From NCBI GenBank assembly GCA_046594635.1, contig JBKJRR010000418.1, positions 1-29,445 of the forward strand: 29,445 bases of DNA. The letters are read 5' to 3'. Position 1 is the stretch's first letter. Every line of letters starts with the position of its first letter. Of this stretch, positions 17,336 to 25,188 are shown in pieces. Under the pieces are notes generated by a model, which did not search any database, was not told where the DNA came from, and was given only the letters and a program-made list of their open reading frames with translations. Source of the stretch: CAISIP01 sp046594635. GTDB lineage: Bacteria; Pseudomonadota; Gammaproteobacteria; Burkholderiales; Burkholderiaceae_C. The position numbers and the translations under genes are program-made.

Positions 17336-17653
17336 ATGGATCTACGCTTGCCACCCACCAGTTTCCCACTTGGACTGAGCCCTGCCGCGCTTATGCGCCC
17401 TGCCAGCGATACAGCCGTTGGCGGCGCAGCAAGTGGCTTTGGCGGCGCCATGAAAAGTGCACTCACCGAGGTCAGTGCGGCCCAGAACAATTCCAGACAG
17501 ATGCAGCGCGAGGTTCAGCTGGAGAACCCCACGGTCAGCCTGGAAGACACCATGATCGCGATCCAGAAGGCTCAGATCGGATTTCAGGCGACCCTGCATG
17601 TGCGCAATCGCATGGTCCAGGCCTATACCGACATCATGAACATGCAGGTCTGA
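17336..17653 (+). CDS. fliE: Flagellar hook-basal body complex protein FliE
   Basis: Small (105 aa) secreted protein that links the MS-ring and export gate to the proximal rod. The C-terminal half is the conserved FliE region: LENPTVSLEDTMIAIQKAQI followed by GFQATLHVRNRMVQAYTDIMNM. The N-terminal 40 residues are variable. The ATG has a good GGGAGA site 6 bases upstream. It lies alone on the plus strand, divergent from fliF and convergent with fliT. Confidence 0.96.
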   Translation: MDLRLPPTSFPLGLSPAALMRPASDTAVGGAASGFGGAMKSALTEVSAAQNNSRQMQREVQLENPTVSLEDTMIAIQKAQIGFQATLHVRNRMVQAYTDIMNMQV

Positions 17654-17674
17654 CGGCCGAACTCACGCGTCCGC

Positions 17675-17974
17675 TCAGTGCAGCAACTGCTGCAGACCCT
17701 CGAACTTCTTCTCGAAATGCGCCATCCAAGGCTCGGCAAGGTAACGAATCTGGGCGTCGTTGCCCAGGATGCGCAACATGATGCCAGACTTTTCTGCGCG
17801 ATTTTCCTTGGGCAGCTCTAGCGTGGTCGACGCATAACGCAGCTGCTCGATCAACACCGCGCAGGTACCCTCGAGCCGAACCACGCCATCCCAGTCTTCG
17901 GCCTTGGCCGCGTCGAGCATCTGGCCGCTGGCCACCTCGATGGCCCGGTAGTAATCGATCAATTTCTGGCTCAT
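17675..17974 (-). CDS. fliT: Flagellar chaperone FliT
   Basis: Small helical protein of 99 aa, consistent in size and position with FliT, the export chaperone of the filament cap FliD (and, in enterics, an inhibitor of FlhDC). FliT sequences diverge strongly. The pattern YYRAIEVASGQMLDAAKAED with downstream AVLIEQL fits the family. The ATG at 17974 is chosen because GGAG lies 6 bases upstream and it avoids a long overlap with fliS. It follows fliS by 16 bases. Confidence 0.82.
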   Translation of the reverse strand: MSQKLIDYYRAIEVASGQMLDAAKAEDWDGVVRLEGTCAVLIEQLRYASTTLELPKENRAEKSGIMLRILGNDAQIRYLAEPWMAHFEKKFEGLQQLLH

Positions 17975-17990
17975 TGAAGGCTCCGGGTAC

Positions 17991-18422
17991 TCAAGCTGCC
18001 TGCAGGCGCGGTGCGGTCTTCGCGTCCTGCGTCTGGCCCATTTGCTTCCAACCGCTGGCGACCGGCTCAATCAGGCGCAGCACCTCGTCCAGCGCAGCCT
18101 CATCATTGCGAGCGTTCGCCTGTGTCAGCCGCACGACGCAGTAACCATACAACTCCTGCAGATTGATCGCCAATTGTCCGCCTTGCTCGAAATTCAGTGC
18201 ACCCTTGAGGCCCTCCTCCAAGATGCGCACGGCAGTGACAATATTGCTGCATTTGCTTTTGATGTCGCCATTGCGCATCGAAACTCTGGCAGAACCTACC
18301 GCCAGCAGCAAAGCGTCGAACAACATGTCGACCAGATCATGCGCACTGGCATGTCGAACACTGGTCTCCACACCAATATTCTTGTAGGCGCTTGCTGAAC
18401 GGGGATGCATCTGGGAAAACAT
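17991..18422 (-). CDS. fliS: Flagellin export chaperone FliS
   Basis: Cytoplasmic chaperone of 143 aa that binds the flagellin C-terminus and prevents premature polymerisation. Recognisable features are the N-terminal YKNIGVETSVRHASAHDLVDMLFDALL segment (in parts), followed by NIVTAVRILEEGLKGALNFE and QELYGYCVVRLTQAN. The ATG at 18422 has an AAGGA-like site upstream. A sigma-28-like promoter lies just before it, so fliS-fliT may be transcribed separately from fliD. Confidence 0.95.
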   Translation of the reverse strand: MFSQMHPRSASAYKNIGVETSVRHASAHDLVDMLFDALLLAVGSARVSMRNGDIKSKCSNIVTAVRILEEGLKGALNFEQGGQLAINLQELYGYCVVRLTQANARNDEAALDEVLRLIEPVASGWKQMGQTQDAKTAPRLQAA

Positions 18423-18450
18423 GCGAGCAATCCTTGAAGTGATACCTTTC

Positions 18451-18477
18451 TTATCGGCATTGCCAGCGTCAACTCAA
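18451..18477 (-). promoter_or_regulatory. Sigma-28-like promoter upstream of fliS
   Basis: Minus-strand TTGAGTTG-N11-GCCGATAA. The -10 is identical to the enteric FliA consensus GCCGATAA, and the -35 matches TAAAGTTT at 5 of 8 positions with exact N11 spacing. It sits 28 bases upstream of the fliS ATG. This fits late, FliA-dependent expression of the flagellin chaperone. Confidence 0.6.
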
Positions 18478-18530
18478 GTGCCGGGACGGCGGAAAAACTG
18501 GCAAACCACCCGTCACTTCAGCGAAGCGAC

Positions 18531-19943
18531 TCAATTCTTCGTCTGGTTCCATAGGGTCACCTGCTGCGTCACAAAGGCATTGAGGGCGTTGAGGCTGTTG
18601 AGCTGAACGTCCAATGCACTATAACGGCGGTTAAGCTGCGCCTCAATACGAGCGACTTTCTCGGTCAACCTAGTTTGGTCCTTCGCGTTGAGATCGAGCG
18701 AGCGCTTGAGCGAGGCGTCCTTGCTGCTGAAGATGCCGTCGGTCGCGAGCAGGCCCTTGGCGAAAGCAGAAAACTTGGATGCGACGCCATTGGTCAACGG
18801 GTTGCCGTTGTCGATGCGCAGCAAGTTCTTGAGTTCGTCCCCATTGTTGACGGCGGCATCCAGCTTGGCGCCGTCAATGACCAAATTGCCGCCCAGCTGC
18901 TGGGTAATTCCAATATCGTTCAGCCGCTGATAAGTTGATCCGCTGGTACTGGACTGCAGGATGCCGCGCAACGCGTTTTGCAGCCCGATGGCAGTGGCGT
19001 CCCCCTGCAGCAGTCCACCGACCTTGGATGCCGGATCATATTTGGTCTGTTCGTTGATGGCCTCGTTCACCGCGTTGTACGCCGCGACAAAGTCGTTCAA
19101 TGCCGCGGTCAGCGCCGACTTATCCTTGGCCACCGTGATCTCTGCTGCATCGGTGCTGACCGCATTGGCAGTGAGCGTAACACCCGAGACGACGTTTTCA
19201 AATTTGTTGGTGGATGAACTGACCGCAATATTGTTGATCCTCAACCGAGCGTCTTCACCGTACTGGATAGACGCACCATTCACAACCCGCGACAGACCCA
19301 GCGCATCGGCCGGATTTCCATCGGCGTCGCTCACTACGCTGAGTTCAAAACCAGCGGCAACGCCCGTCGCGTTCGAGCGAAGCAAAAGACGCTCACCGGA
19401 AGCGTCATTGAGTACCGTAGCCGTGACACCGGCGCCAGCCCCGTTGATCTTGCTCGCCAGGTCGCTGACGGTATCGCCAGCGCTAACCTCAATGTCGACC
19501 TGACCGCCGCTGGCTTGCGGCGTAAACGACGCGGGAACAATCGACCACTGGCCGAGTTGTAGTCGCAATGTGCCGGCACCGAGCGCGCCACCCACTGGCA
19601 ACAAGGCACCAGATGCGGTGGCCTGCGCCTTGGCCAGATTGTCGACCTTCACCGAAAAACTGTTGGCCGCCGTGCCGCCTATGGCGGTTGCTGACACGGT
19701 CTCGCTCTTGGACGAGTTGGCCTTGACAGCATTGAAAGTGGTCAGGCTTGCGAGCCGGCTGGCAGCATCGGACAAGGTGGAGACCAGCGACTTGATCTGC
19801 CCAAATACCGAAATGCGGGTCTGGACCGTGGCCGCCTGTACCTGGAGGCTTGTCAGTGGCTGCCTTTCGATCGCCACCAATTGCGACACGATGGACTTCA
19901 CGTCCAGTCCGCTGCCGATGCCGGGGGATGAAATGGTCGCCAT
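18531..19943 (-). CDS. fliD: Flagellar filament cap protein FliD
   Basis: Secreted cap protein (HAP2) of 470 aa that folds flagellin onto the growing filament tip. The N-terminal FliD_N domain starts ISSPGIGSGLDVKSIVSQL. The FliD_C domain spans about residues 240-450, with the YNAVNEAINEQTKYDP and GGLLQGDAT motifs and a terminal coiled coil (KVARIEAQLNRRYSALDVQL). The central region (about 110-230) is the variable exposed domain. The ATG has GGAGT 5 bases upstream. No clear sigma-28 site was found upstream. Confidence 0.96.
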   Translation of the reverse strand: MATISSPGIGSGLDVKSIVSQLVAIERQPLTSLQVQAATVQTRISVFGQIKSLVSTLSDAASRLASLTTFNAVKANSSKSETVSATAIGGTAANSFSVKVDNLAKAQATASGALLPVGGALGAGTLRLQLGQWSIVPASFTPQASGGQVDIEVSAGDTVSDLASKINGAGAGVTATVLNDASGERLLLRSNATGVAAGFELSVVSDADGNPADALGLSRVVNGASIQYGEDARLRINNIAVSSSTNKFENVVSGVTLTANAVSTDAAEITVAKDKSALTAALNDFVAAYNAVNEAINEQTKYDPASKVGGLLQGDATAIGLQNALRGILQSSTSGSTYQRLNDIGITQQLGGNLVIDGAKLDAAVNNGDELKNLLRIDNGNPLTNGVASKFSAFAKGLLATDGIFSSKDASLKRSLDLNAKDQTRLTEKVARIEAQLNRRYSALDVQLNSLNALNAFVTQQVTLWNQTKN

Positions 19944-20061
19944 GATGTACTCCTTTGCCCGTCAGCGGGCTGTCGTCTTCATTATCCGGTTCTACGCGCA
20001 GTCCAATCGTCGGAAATACACATGTAACACCGCCCCACATCCACAATCCGAAAGCTGAAAT

Positions 20062-20088
20062 GGCGGCGGATCGAATCGATCCGCCGCC
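20062..20088 (-). terminator. Putative terminator downstream of fliC
   Basis: Perfect 12-bp inverted repeat GGCGGCGGATCG/CGATCCGCCGCC with a 3-base loop, 62 bases after the fliC stop. On the minus strand it is followed by a mildly T-rich stretch (ATTTCAGCTTTC). A second, weaker palindrome (CCGTCATGACGG) lies between it and the stop. The first is most likely the fliC terminator. Confidence 0.65.
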
Positions 20089-20150
20089 TGATTCACCAAA
20101 CCAGCTGACGTTTCAACGCCAGCCCGCCGTCATGACGGGCCTTGGCCTGA

Positions 20151-21620
20151 TTACCGCAGCAGGGCCAGCACACCCTGCGGCAGCTGGTTGGCCTGTGCCA
20201 CCATCGCAGTGCCGGCCTGCTGAAGGATCTGGGCTCGTGACAGGTTGGCGGTTTCCTGGGCGAAGTCGGCATCCAGAATGCGCGAACGCGACGCCGATAA
20301 GTTCTCTGAAGTTGTCTGCAGGTTGCCGATCGCGGTCTCGAAACGGGACTGCAAGGCGCCCAGACTGGCGCGTTGCCCGCTGATGAAGGCGATCGCGGAA
20401 TCAACGGTCTTCAGGGCGTCGGTAGCCTTGACAAACGACGTGATGTCCAGATCAGACACTTTCTTGAGAGTGGAGCCGTTGGCAGTCAGGGTATTTCCAG
20501 CCGCGACGCTGACCGAGAAGGATTTCGACGAGTCCAGCGTAATATAGCCGGATACAGTCGCATTCTGCGCGACGGTGCCCGCGGCATCCAGTACTGCACC
20601 GGCACCCACGGCCACCAGAGCTTCATCAAGCTTCGTCACGGTCACATCGCCCGCATTGAGCGCCACCGTGTCCGACAAGGTGATGTCGTTGCCGGTAGCA
20701 TTGCTCAAGATGACCGCGGAGCCAGCGCTATTGAGCGACGCAATCACCCCGGTCTTGGACGACTGATCGTTAATGGCTGCAACTGCCGCAGACAGCCCCT
20801 CAGCCGTACCGGCCGCGGCAAGCGTGAATGAGACAGTTTGCGCGGTAGTGTTGTCCGACTGCAGGGTCAGTGTGTAGGCACCTGCACTGGCGAAGGACAC
20901 GCTCACATCGGTACGCGCCGTTGCCGTCACACCGGTTGCCACAGTTTGTGCATTGATCAGGCTCACATTGGCTTTGGCCGTGCTGTTGCTGCCCGTGGTG
21001 ACCGTGGCACTGCCGATCGATCCGTTGATGGTCACGGCACCTCCGGTATTGCCGTTGGAGCCAAACGCCGCCAAAGTGGCAACCCCACCATCATTTTTCG
21101 TCTGATTGTTGCCATACACGCTGGTACGCAAGTTCGCAGTGGCGGCAATGATGGTCTGGTTCGCGTTGGCGCCGACCTGGAACTGCTGGGTGCCGAATGT
21201 GCCGTCCAGCAAACGCCTGCCGTTGAACTCGGTGGTCTGCGAAATGCGGTCCAGCTCCGACACCAACTGACCCACCTCGGCCTGCAGGGCCTGACGGTCA
21301 CTCGCACTGTTGGTTGCGTTGGCCGACTGCACGGACAGTTCACGCACCCGCTGCAAGATGTCGCCGGAGGCCTTCAAAGCGCCCTCCGCCGTCTGGGCCA
21401 GCGAGATGCCATCATTGGCATTGCGCACCGCCTGGTTCAGACCTCGGATCTGCGAGGTGAAGCGCTCGGAGATCGCCAGACCGGCGGCATCGTCCTTGGC
21501 GCTGTTGATGCGCAGGCCCGACGAAAGTCGCTGGATCGACGTCGAGAGCGACGAAGCGCTCATACCCAGATTACGCTGGGCAGTGAGCGAATTGATATTG
21601 GTATTGATGGTCGAAGACAT
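20151..21620 (-). CDS. fliC: Flagellin 1
   Basis: Filament subunit of 489 aa, secreted without a signal peptide. The D0/D1 N-terminal domain (STINTNINSLTAQRNLGMSA onward, about 1-170) and C-terminal domain (SRFETAIGNLQTTSENLSAS to the end) are canonical. The central exposed domain (about 175-400) is Thr/Ser/Ala/Gly-rich and includes a flagellin IN motif (AINDQSSKTGV). Its many Ser/Thr are candidate O-glycosylation sites. The ATG at 21620 is fixed by GGAGT 6 bases upstream. It is paired divergently with a second flagellin with which it shares most of its N- and C-terminal sequence. Confidence 0.96.
   Translation of the reverse strand: MSSTINTNINSLTAQRNLGMSASSLSTSIQRLSSGLRINSAKDDAAGLAISERFTSQIRGLNQAVRNANDGISLAQTAEGALKASGDILQRVRELSVQSANATNSASDRQALQAEVGQLVSELDRISQTTEFNGRRLLDGTFGTQQFQVGANANQTIIAATANLRTSVYGNNQTKNDGGVATLAAFGSNGNTGGAVTINGSIGSATVTTGSNSTAKANVSLINAQTVATGVTATARTDVSVSFASAGAYTLTLQSDNTTAQTVSFTLAAAGTAEGLSAAVAAINDQSSKTGVIASLNSAGSAVILSNATGNDITLSDTVALNAGDVTVTKLDEALVAVGAGAVLDAAGTVAQNATVSGYITLDSSKSFSVSVAAGNTLTANGSTLKKVSDLDITSFVKATDALKTVDSAIAFISGQRASLGALQSRFETAIGNLQTTSENLSASRSRILDADFAQETANLSRAQILQQAGTAMVAQANQLPQGVLALLR
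21472..21554 (-). repeat. 83-bp inverted copy shared by the two flagellin genes (left arm)
   Basis: An uninterrupted 83-base stretch in the flagellin 1 coding sequence is identical, in opposite orientation, to 22004-22086 in flagellin 2. Near-identity extends further on both sides. The arms are separated by about 450 bp that include both promoters. Confidence 0.9.
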
Positions 21621-21937
21621 AGTGTTACTCCACAAAAAGCTGACTGTTTCCGGCATTGCTGCCAGCCTGAACGCCAGACTGAAGCTGGCCGCCAAGTCCG
21701 GCAACCACTATTACTAGGGGCCACCGAACGACGAGCCCTTCTTGCAACCCGTTGCTAAGGTTTTCGGGTCTTCATCGGAAAACTTGAGGGTCAAACGGCA
21801 AAAGTGGCGGGTTTTTACTTGCTTTATCGACGCAACGCCTTTCTGACCAGTGCCCACAATTCTTCCCAGGGTCCCAATTTGTCAGCTGCCAACGTCGCAA
21901 TGGGATGCAACCAGGCTGACCCCACCAGGAGTTTTCC
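21621..21937. promoter_or_regulatory. Divergent flagellin intergenic region with face-to-face sigma-28-like promoters
   Basis: This 317-bp spacer drives both flagellin genes. On the minus strand TCAAGTTT-N11-CCCGAAAA (21787-21761) matches the FliA consensus TAAAGTTT-N11-GCCGATAA at 7/8 and 6/8. On the plus strand TAAGGTTT-N11-TCGGAAAA (21756-21782) matches at 7/8 and 5/8. Each -10 overlaps the other promoter's -35, so only one polymerase could occupy the site at a time. Predicted leaders are about 130-150 bases on each side. Ribosome sites are GGAGT for flagellin 1 and AGGAG (21927-21931) for flagellin 2. Confidence 0.55.
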
Positions 21938-23404
21938 ATGGCATCAACGATCAATACCAACATCAATTCGCTCACGACGCAGCGCAATCTGGGCATGAGT
22001 GCCTCGTCGCTCTCGACGTCGATCCAGCGACTTTCGTCGGGCCTGCGCATCAACAGCGCCAAGGACGATGCCGCCGGTCTGGCGATTTCGGAGCGCTTCA
22101 CCTCGCAAATCCGAGGTCTGAACCAGGCGGCACGCAATGCCAACGACGGCATCTCACTGGCACAGACCGCAGAGGGCGCAATGAGTGGCGCTGGCAACAT
22201 ATTGCAACGGGTGCGCGAACTGGCAGTGCAATCGGCCAACGCATCCAATAGTGCCAGCGACCGTCAGGCCCTGCAGCAGGAGGTGACTCAGCTGGTAACC
22301 GAGCTCGACAGGATCTCGCAGACCACTGAATTCAACGGTCAGCGGCTTCTCGACGGCACCTTCGGCACCCAGCAATTCCAGGTCGGCGCCAATGCGAACC
22401 AGACCATCACCGCCGCGACGGCCAATCTGCGTACCAACGTCTATGGCAACAACCAATTGCAGGCCGCTGGTGGTGACGCGGTACTTGCCGCCGTGGGATT
22501 GAACTCGACTGTGGCGGGTACGATCATTGTCAATGGCACACTTGGCAGCGCCAACGTCACGGTTGACGTCAACAGTACGGCCAAGGCAAACGCCGACAAG
22601 ATCAACCTGGCCGCATCGACGACGGGTGTTGTCGCCACGGCCCGTACCGAGATCAGCCTGACGTTTGGCCTTGCCGGCGCCTACAACCTGACGCTCCAGT
22701 CGGACAACGTGGCGCCCCAGGCTATCGCATTCTCGATTTCATCTGCTTCCACTACCGACGGCCTGTCGACCGCTGTCTCCGCCATCAACGACCAATCGTC
22801 CAAGACAGGGGTCACGGCCTCGCTCAACTCCACGGGTACTGCCGTCATTCTGACCAATGCCACTGGCAACGACATCTCGGTGGCCGACACCACGGTCGCC
22901 AATGCCGGCGACATACAGGTAAGGAAGGTTGCCAGCGACGGAACCCTGTCGACCGGCGTCACCCTGACGGCAGACACCACCGCCGGCACTGCGACCGCCG
23001 TGGGCTACATCACGCTGGATTCGGACAAATCGTTTGCGGTGGATGTGACAACCACGAACTTGGCCGCAGATGGCGGCTCCACGCTGAACAAGGTGTCGGA
23101 CCTGGATGTGACCTCGTTCGCCAAGGCTACACAGGCGCTCAAGACCGTTGACTCCGCGCTGAGTTTCATCAATGGCGAACGGGCCCGGCTCGGCGCCTTG
23201 CAGTCCCGTTTCGAAACCTCGATCAATAATCTGCAGGTAACTTCGGAGAACCTGTCAGCGTCGCGTTCGCGAATCCTGGACGCAGACTTCGCACAGGAAA
23301 CCGCCAATCTGGCGCGCGCACAGATCCTGCAACAGGCCGGCACAGCAATGGTGGCGCAGGCCAACCAGTTGCCACAACAGGTGTTGGCGCTGTTACAGCG
23401 TTGA
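21938..23404 (+). CDS. Flagellin 2
   Basis: Second flagellin, 488 aa. N-terminal D0/D1 (ASTINTNINSLTTQRNLGMS onward) and C-terminal D1/D0 (SRFETSINNLQVTSENLSAS to LLQR) are nearly the same as in flagellin 1. The central domain has the same plan and length, with an AINDQSSKTGV IN motif, but clearly different residues, so the copies have diverged mainly where the filament surface is exposed. AGGAG lies 6 bases before the ATG. Two divergent flagellins suggest differential expression or a mixed filament. Paralogue naming (fliC2, flaB) is not decidable from sequence. Confidence 0.96.
   Translation: MASTINTNINSLTTQRNLGMSASSLSTSIQRLSSGLRINSAKDDAAGLAISERFTSQIRGLNQAARNANDGISLAQTAEGAMSGAGNILQRVRELAVQSANASNSASDRQALQQEVTQLVTELDRISQTTEFNGQRLLDGTFGTQQFQVGANANQTITAATANLRTNVYGNNQLQAAGGDAVLAAVGLNSTVAGTIIVNGTLGSANVTVDVNSTAKANADKINLAASTTGVVATARTEISLTFGLAGAYNLTLQSDNVAPQAIAFSISSASTTDGLSTAVSAINDQSSKTGVTASLNSTGTAVILTNATGNDISVADTTVANAGDIQVRKVASDGTLSTGVTLTADTTAGTATAVGYITLDSDKSFAVDVTTTNLAADGGSTLNKVSDLDVTSFAKATQALKTVDSALSFINGERARLGALQSRFETSINNLQVTSENLSASRSRILDADFAQETANLARAQILQQAGTAMVAQANQLPQQVLALLQR
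22004..22086 (+). repeat. 83-bp inverted copy shared by the two flagellin genes (right arm)
   Basis: Right arm of the inverted pair described at 21472-21554, inside the conserved N-terminal coding region of flagellin 2. Confidence 0.9.
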
Positions 23405-23414
23405 TGCCGCAATC

Positions 23415-23455
23415 CCGCCAACAGGGCGAAGGCCGGGCCCTCGCCCTGTTGGCGG
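23415..23455. terminator. Strong hairpin between flagellin 2 and the sugar operon
   Basis: Perfect 15-bp inverted repeat CCGCCAACAGGGCGA/TCGCCCTGTTGGCGG with an 11-base GC-rich loop. It starts 11 bases after the flagellin 2 stop and ends 3 bases before the stop of the convergent methyltransferase gene. It is positioned to act on both transcripts. No T-run follows on either strand, so it may act with Rho or protect 3' ends. Confidence 0.6.
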
Positions 23456-23457
23456 AC

Positions 23458-24228
23458 TCAATCCAGGCGACGCAACCAGGCGCCAGGCCAATGCGTGATG
23501 TTGGTCTGCAAACCACTTTCATTGAAAGGCCACACGGGCTGTTCGACCACGAACTGGTGTGACCGCGTCTGTACAAAATCGCGCGCTGCACAGGTCGGGT
23601 TGTCATTTGCCCATTGCGGTTGCCCACGCGGCACATCGGCCAGATCGGCCATGATTCCGTCAGTAGCCACAATGTATGAACCAGGTGAAACCATGCCTGA
23701 ATAGGCATGCAACTCGGCAAGCACGTGGCCGTAGCTGTGATTGGAGTCGAGGATCACCAGCGTTGTCTGTCCTGGTTGCACTTGTTGGCTTACCTGCGCG
23801 ACGATGCCCGGATCGATGGAGGAGCCTTCAATCAGTGTGATCAACTCCGCCAGCGGATGGGCTTCGATCGCACTGCGGTTGTGAGGCCGGATCTCGATAT
23901 CCACCCCGATGACCCGACCCTTGCCCATGGCCCTGCACAAGCTGGCATAAAAAACCAGCGAGCCACCGTGGGCCACGCCAGTCTCGATGATCAGGTCCGG
24001 CTGCAAACGATGAATCACCTCCTGCATGCGGATCATGTCCTCGGGTAGCTGGATCACCGGCCGGCCCATCCAGGAGAAGGTATAGGGATATTTGAGGCTC
24101 CATCCCACCCGAACCCATTGACGCGACATCGCCTCGAACGCCTCTCGGGAGTACAGCGGCATGCGGGTGCGCACGCCGCCGTCCGTGATGGTGAGCGTCT
24201 GTTCGTCTGTGTCCAGATTCAATTGCAT
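23458..24228 (-). CDS. CmcI-type (cephalosporin hydroxylase family) SAM-dependent methyltransferase
   Basis: Class I methyltransferase-fold protein of 256 aa from the family named after cephalosporin hydroxylase CmcI. Many members sit in polysaccharide clusters and are thought to O-methylate sugars. The SAM-binding glycine motif is IIETGVAHGGS, a VIGVDIEIRPHNR acidic strand follows, and ILDSNHSYGHVLAEL is the family's metal/catalytic-loop region. No signal peptide is seen. The ATG at 24228 has GGGAGT 4 bases upstream. It is the last gene of the sugar operon, 9 bases after the epimerase. An O-methyl modification of the sugar product is the likely role (inference). Confidence 0.82.
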   Translation of the reverse strand: MQLNLDTDEQTLTITDGGVRTRMPLYSREAFEAMSRQWVRVGWSLKYPYTFSWMGRPVIQLPEDMIRMQEVIHRLQPDLIIETGVAHGGSLVFYASLCRAMGKGRVIGVDIEIRPHNRSAIEAHPLAELITLIEGSSIDPGIVAQVSQQVQPGQTTLVILDSNHSYGHVLAELHAYSGMVSPGSYIVATDGIMADLADVPRGQPQWANDNPTCAARDFVQTRSHQFVVEQPVWPFNESGLQTNITHWPGAWLRRLD

Positions 24229-24237
24229 TGCGACTCC

Positions 24238-25188
24238 CTATGGTCTATTGATCGTGCCAGTCAGGCTACCCGACGGCGCGCCAGCACATTGCGCCGAGAC
24301 AGATGCGCCGATGCTCGTCAGATACTGCGAAAGGCGGTCCGACAGGTTACCTGCAGCACGCCACCCCAGCGACCGAAGGCGCAGATTGTCACCCGCCACC
24401 AGCTCCGGTGGCTGCAGTTCTGTTGCAGCCGCCGCCAGCAAGGGCTGCGGGTCCGCGTCTAGCAGGCGCGCCAACACCCGGATCAGGTCACCAATCGCAA
24501 CGGGGACTGCGGAGCTGATGTTGTAGCAGCCCTGTGCCGGGGCCTGCAGCAAGGTCCACAGGGCCAGCGCCACATCGGGTGCCGCGACGAAGTCACGGCG
24601 TTGCAACACCTGCGTCTCGAATGCAGGCCGCTGGCCCCGCAATGCCGACACCAGCGAGGGAATCAGCCGTTGCGGCGACTGATAGGCACCGAACGGGAAA
24701 AACACTCTTGCCCATGCAAATCGAATCCCGCTCGCGTCGCACATGGCCTGCAGCAACTGCCGTATGGCGTCCTTGGCCATCCCATATGGAGTCGACGGCG
24801 ACACCTCTGTCGCACCTTCATCACACCATCCATGCGACCAATCGTATTCGGCGCAACTGCCCACCGCCACAAGGTGTCGCCCCCCCGCTTTGATAAAGGC
24901 ACGCGCCAGCCGCCGCGTGGCATTTGTCCAATCGGCATTGAGCGGCGAAACATGGTAGCTGCCGGGGTCGGTTACCCATGCCAAATGCAACAGGTGGCTG
25001 GGCGCCAGTTGAATCAGGGCCGGTGAGAGATCACCTTCGGCCAGCAGATCACAAAAGACATGCGCTCCATCCGACTGTCCAGGAGGAAGACTGCGACCCA
25101 TCGTCCAGACTGCAACACCTTGGCCCCGCAGCAAGTGCAGCATATGGCGACCGAGAAAGCCACTGGCCCCTGTCAGCAGCAGCCTCAC
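24238..25188 (-). CDS. NAD-dependent epimerase/dehydratase (sugar-nucleotide SDR)
   Basis: Extended short-chain dehydrogenase of 316 aa, acting on a nucleotide sugar in the cytoplasm. The N-terminal Rossmann motif is TGASGFLG, the Ser region is VAVGSCAEYDW, and the catalytic YxxxK is YGMAK. Substrate-domain residues follow in FFPFGAYQSPQRLIPSLV. The start is GTG at 25188, overlapping the upstream methyltransferase stop (GTGA); the frame runs further upstream but only into that gene. In this operon it probably reduces the 4-keto group of the CDP-4-keto-6-deoxyhexose intermediate, or epimerises it; the sequence does not decide which. Confidence 0.85.
   Translation of the reverse strand: MRLLLTGASGFLGRHMLHLLRGQGVAVWTMGRSLPPGQSDGAHVFCDLLAEGDLSPALIQLAPSHLLHLAWVTDPGSYHVSPLNADWTNATRRLARAFIKAGGRHLVAVGSCAEYDWSHGWCDEGATEVSPSTPYGMAKDAIRQLLQAMCDASGIRFAWARVFFPFGAYQSPQRLIPSLVSALRGQRPAFETQVLQRRDFVAAPDVALALWTLLQAPAQGCYNISSAVPVAIGDLIRVLARLLDADPQPLLAAAATELQPPELVAGDNLRLRSLGWRAAGNLSDRLSQYLTSIGASVSAQCAGAPSGSLTGTINRP

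Noticed and set aside
19982..20008. Possible sigma-28 promoter for fliD (CCGGATAA on the minus strand)
   Set aside because: The -10 matches at 6 of 8, but the properly spaced -35 (GATTGGAC) matches at only 2 of 8. A sigma-70 reading has poor spacing.
21903..21916. GG-N10-GC sigma-54-like pattern upstream of flagellin 2
   Set aside because: Only the invariant bases match. It lies about 10 bases before the ribosome site, leaving no room for a transcription start and leader.
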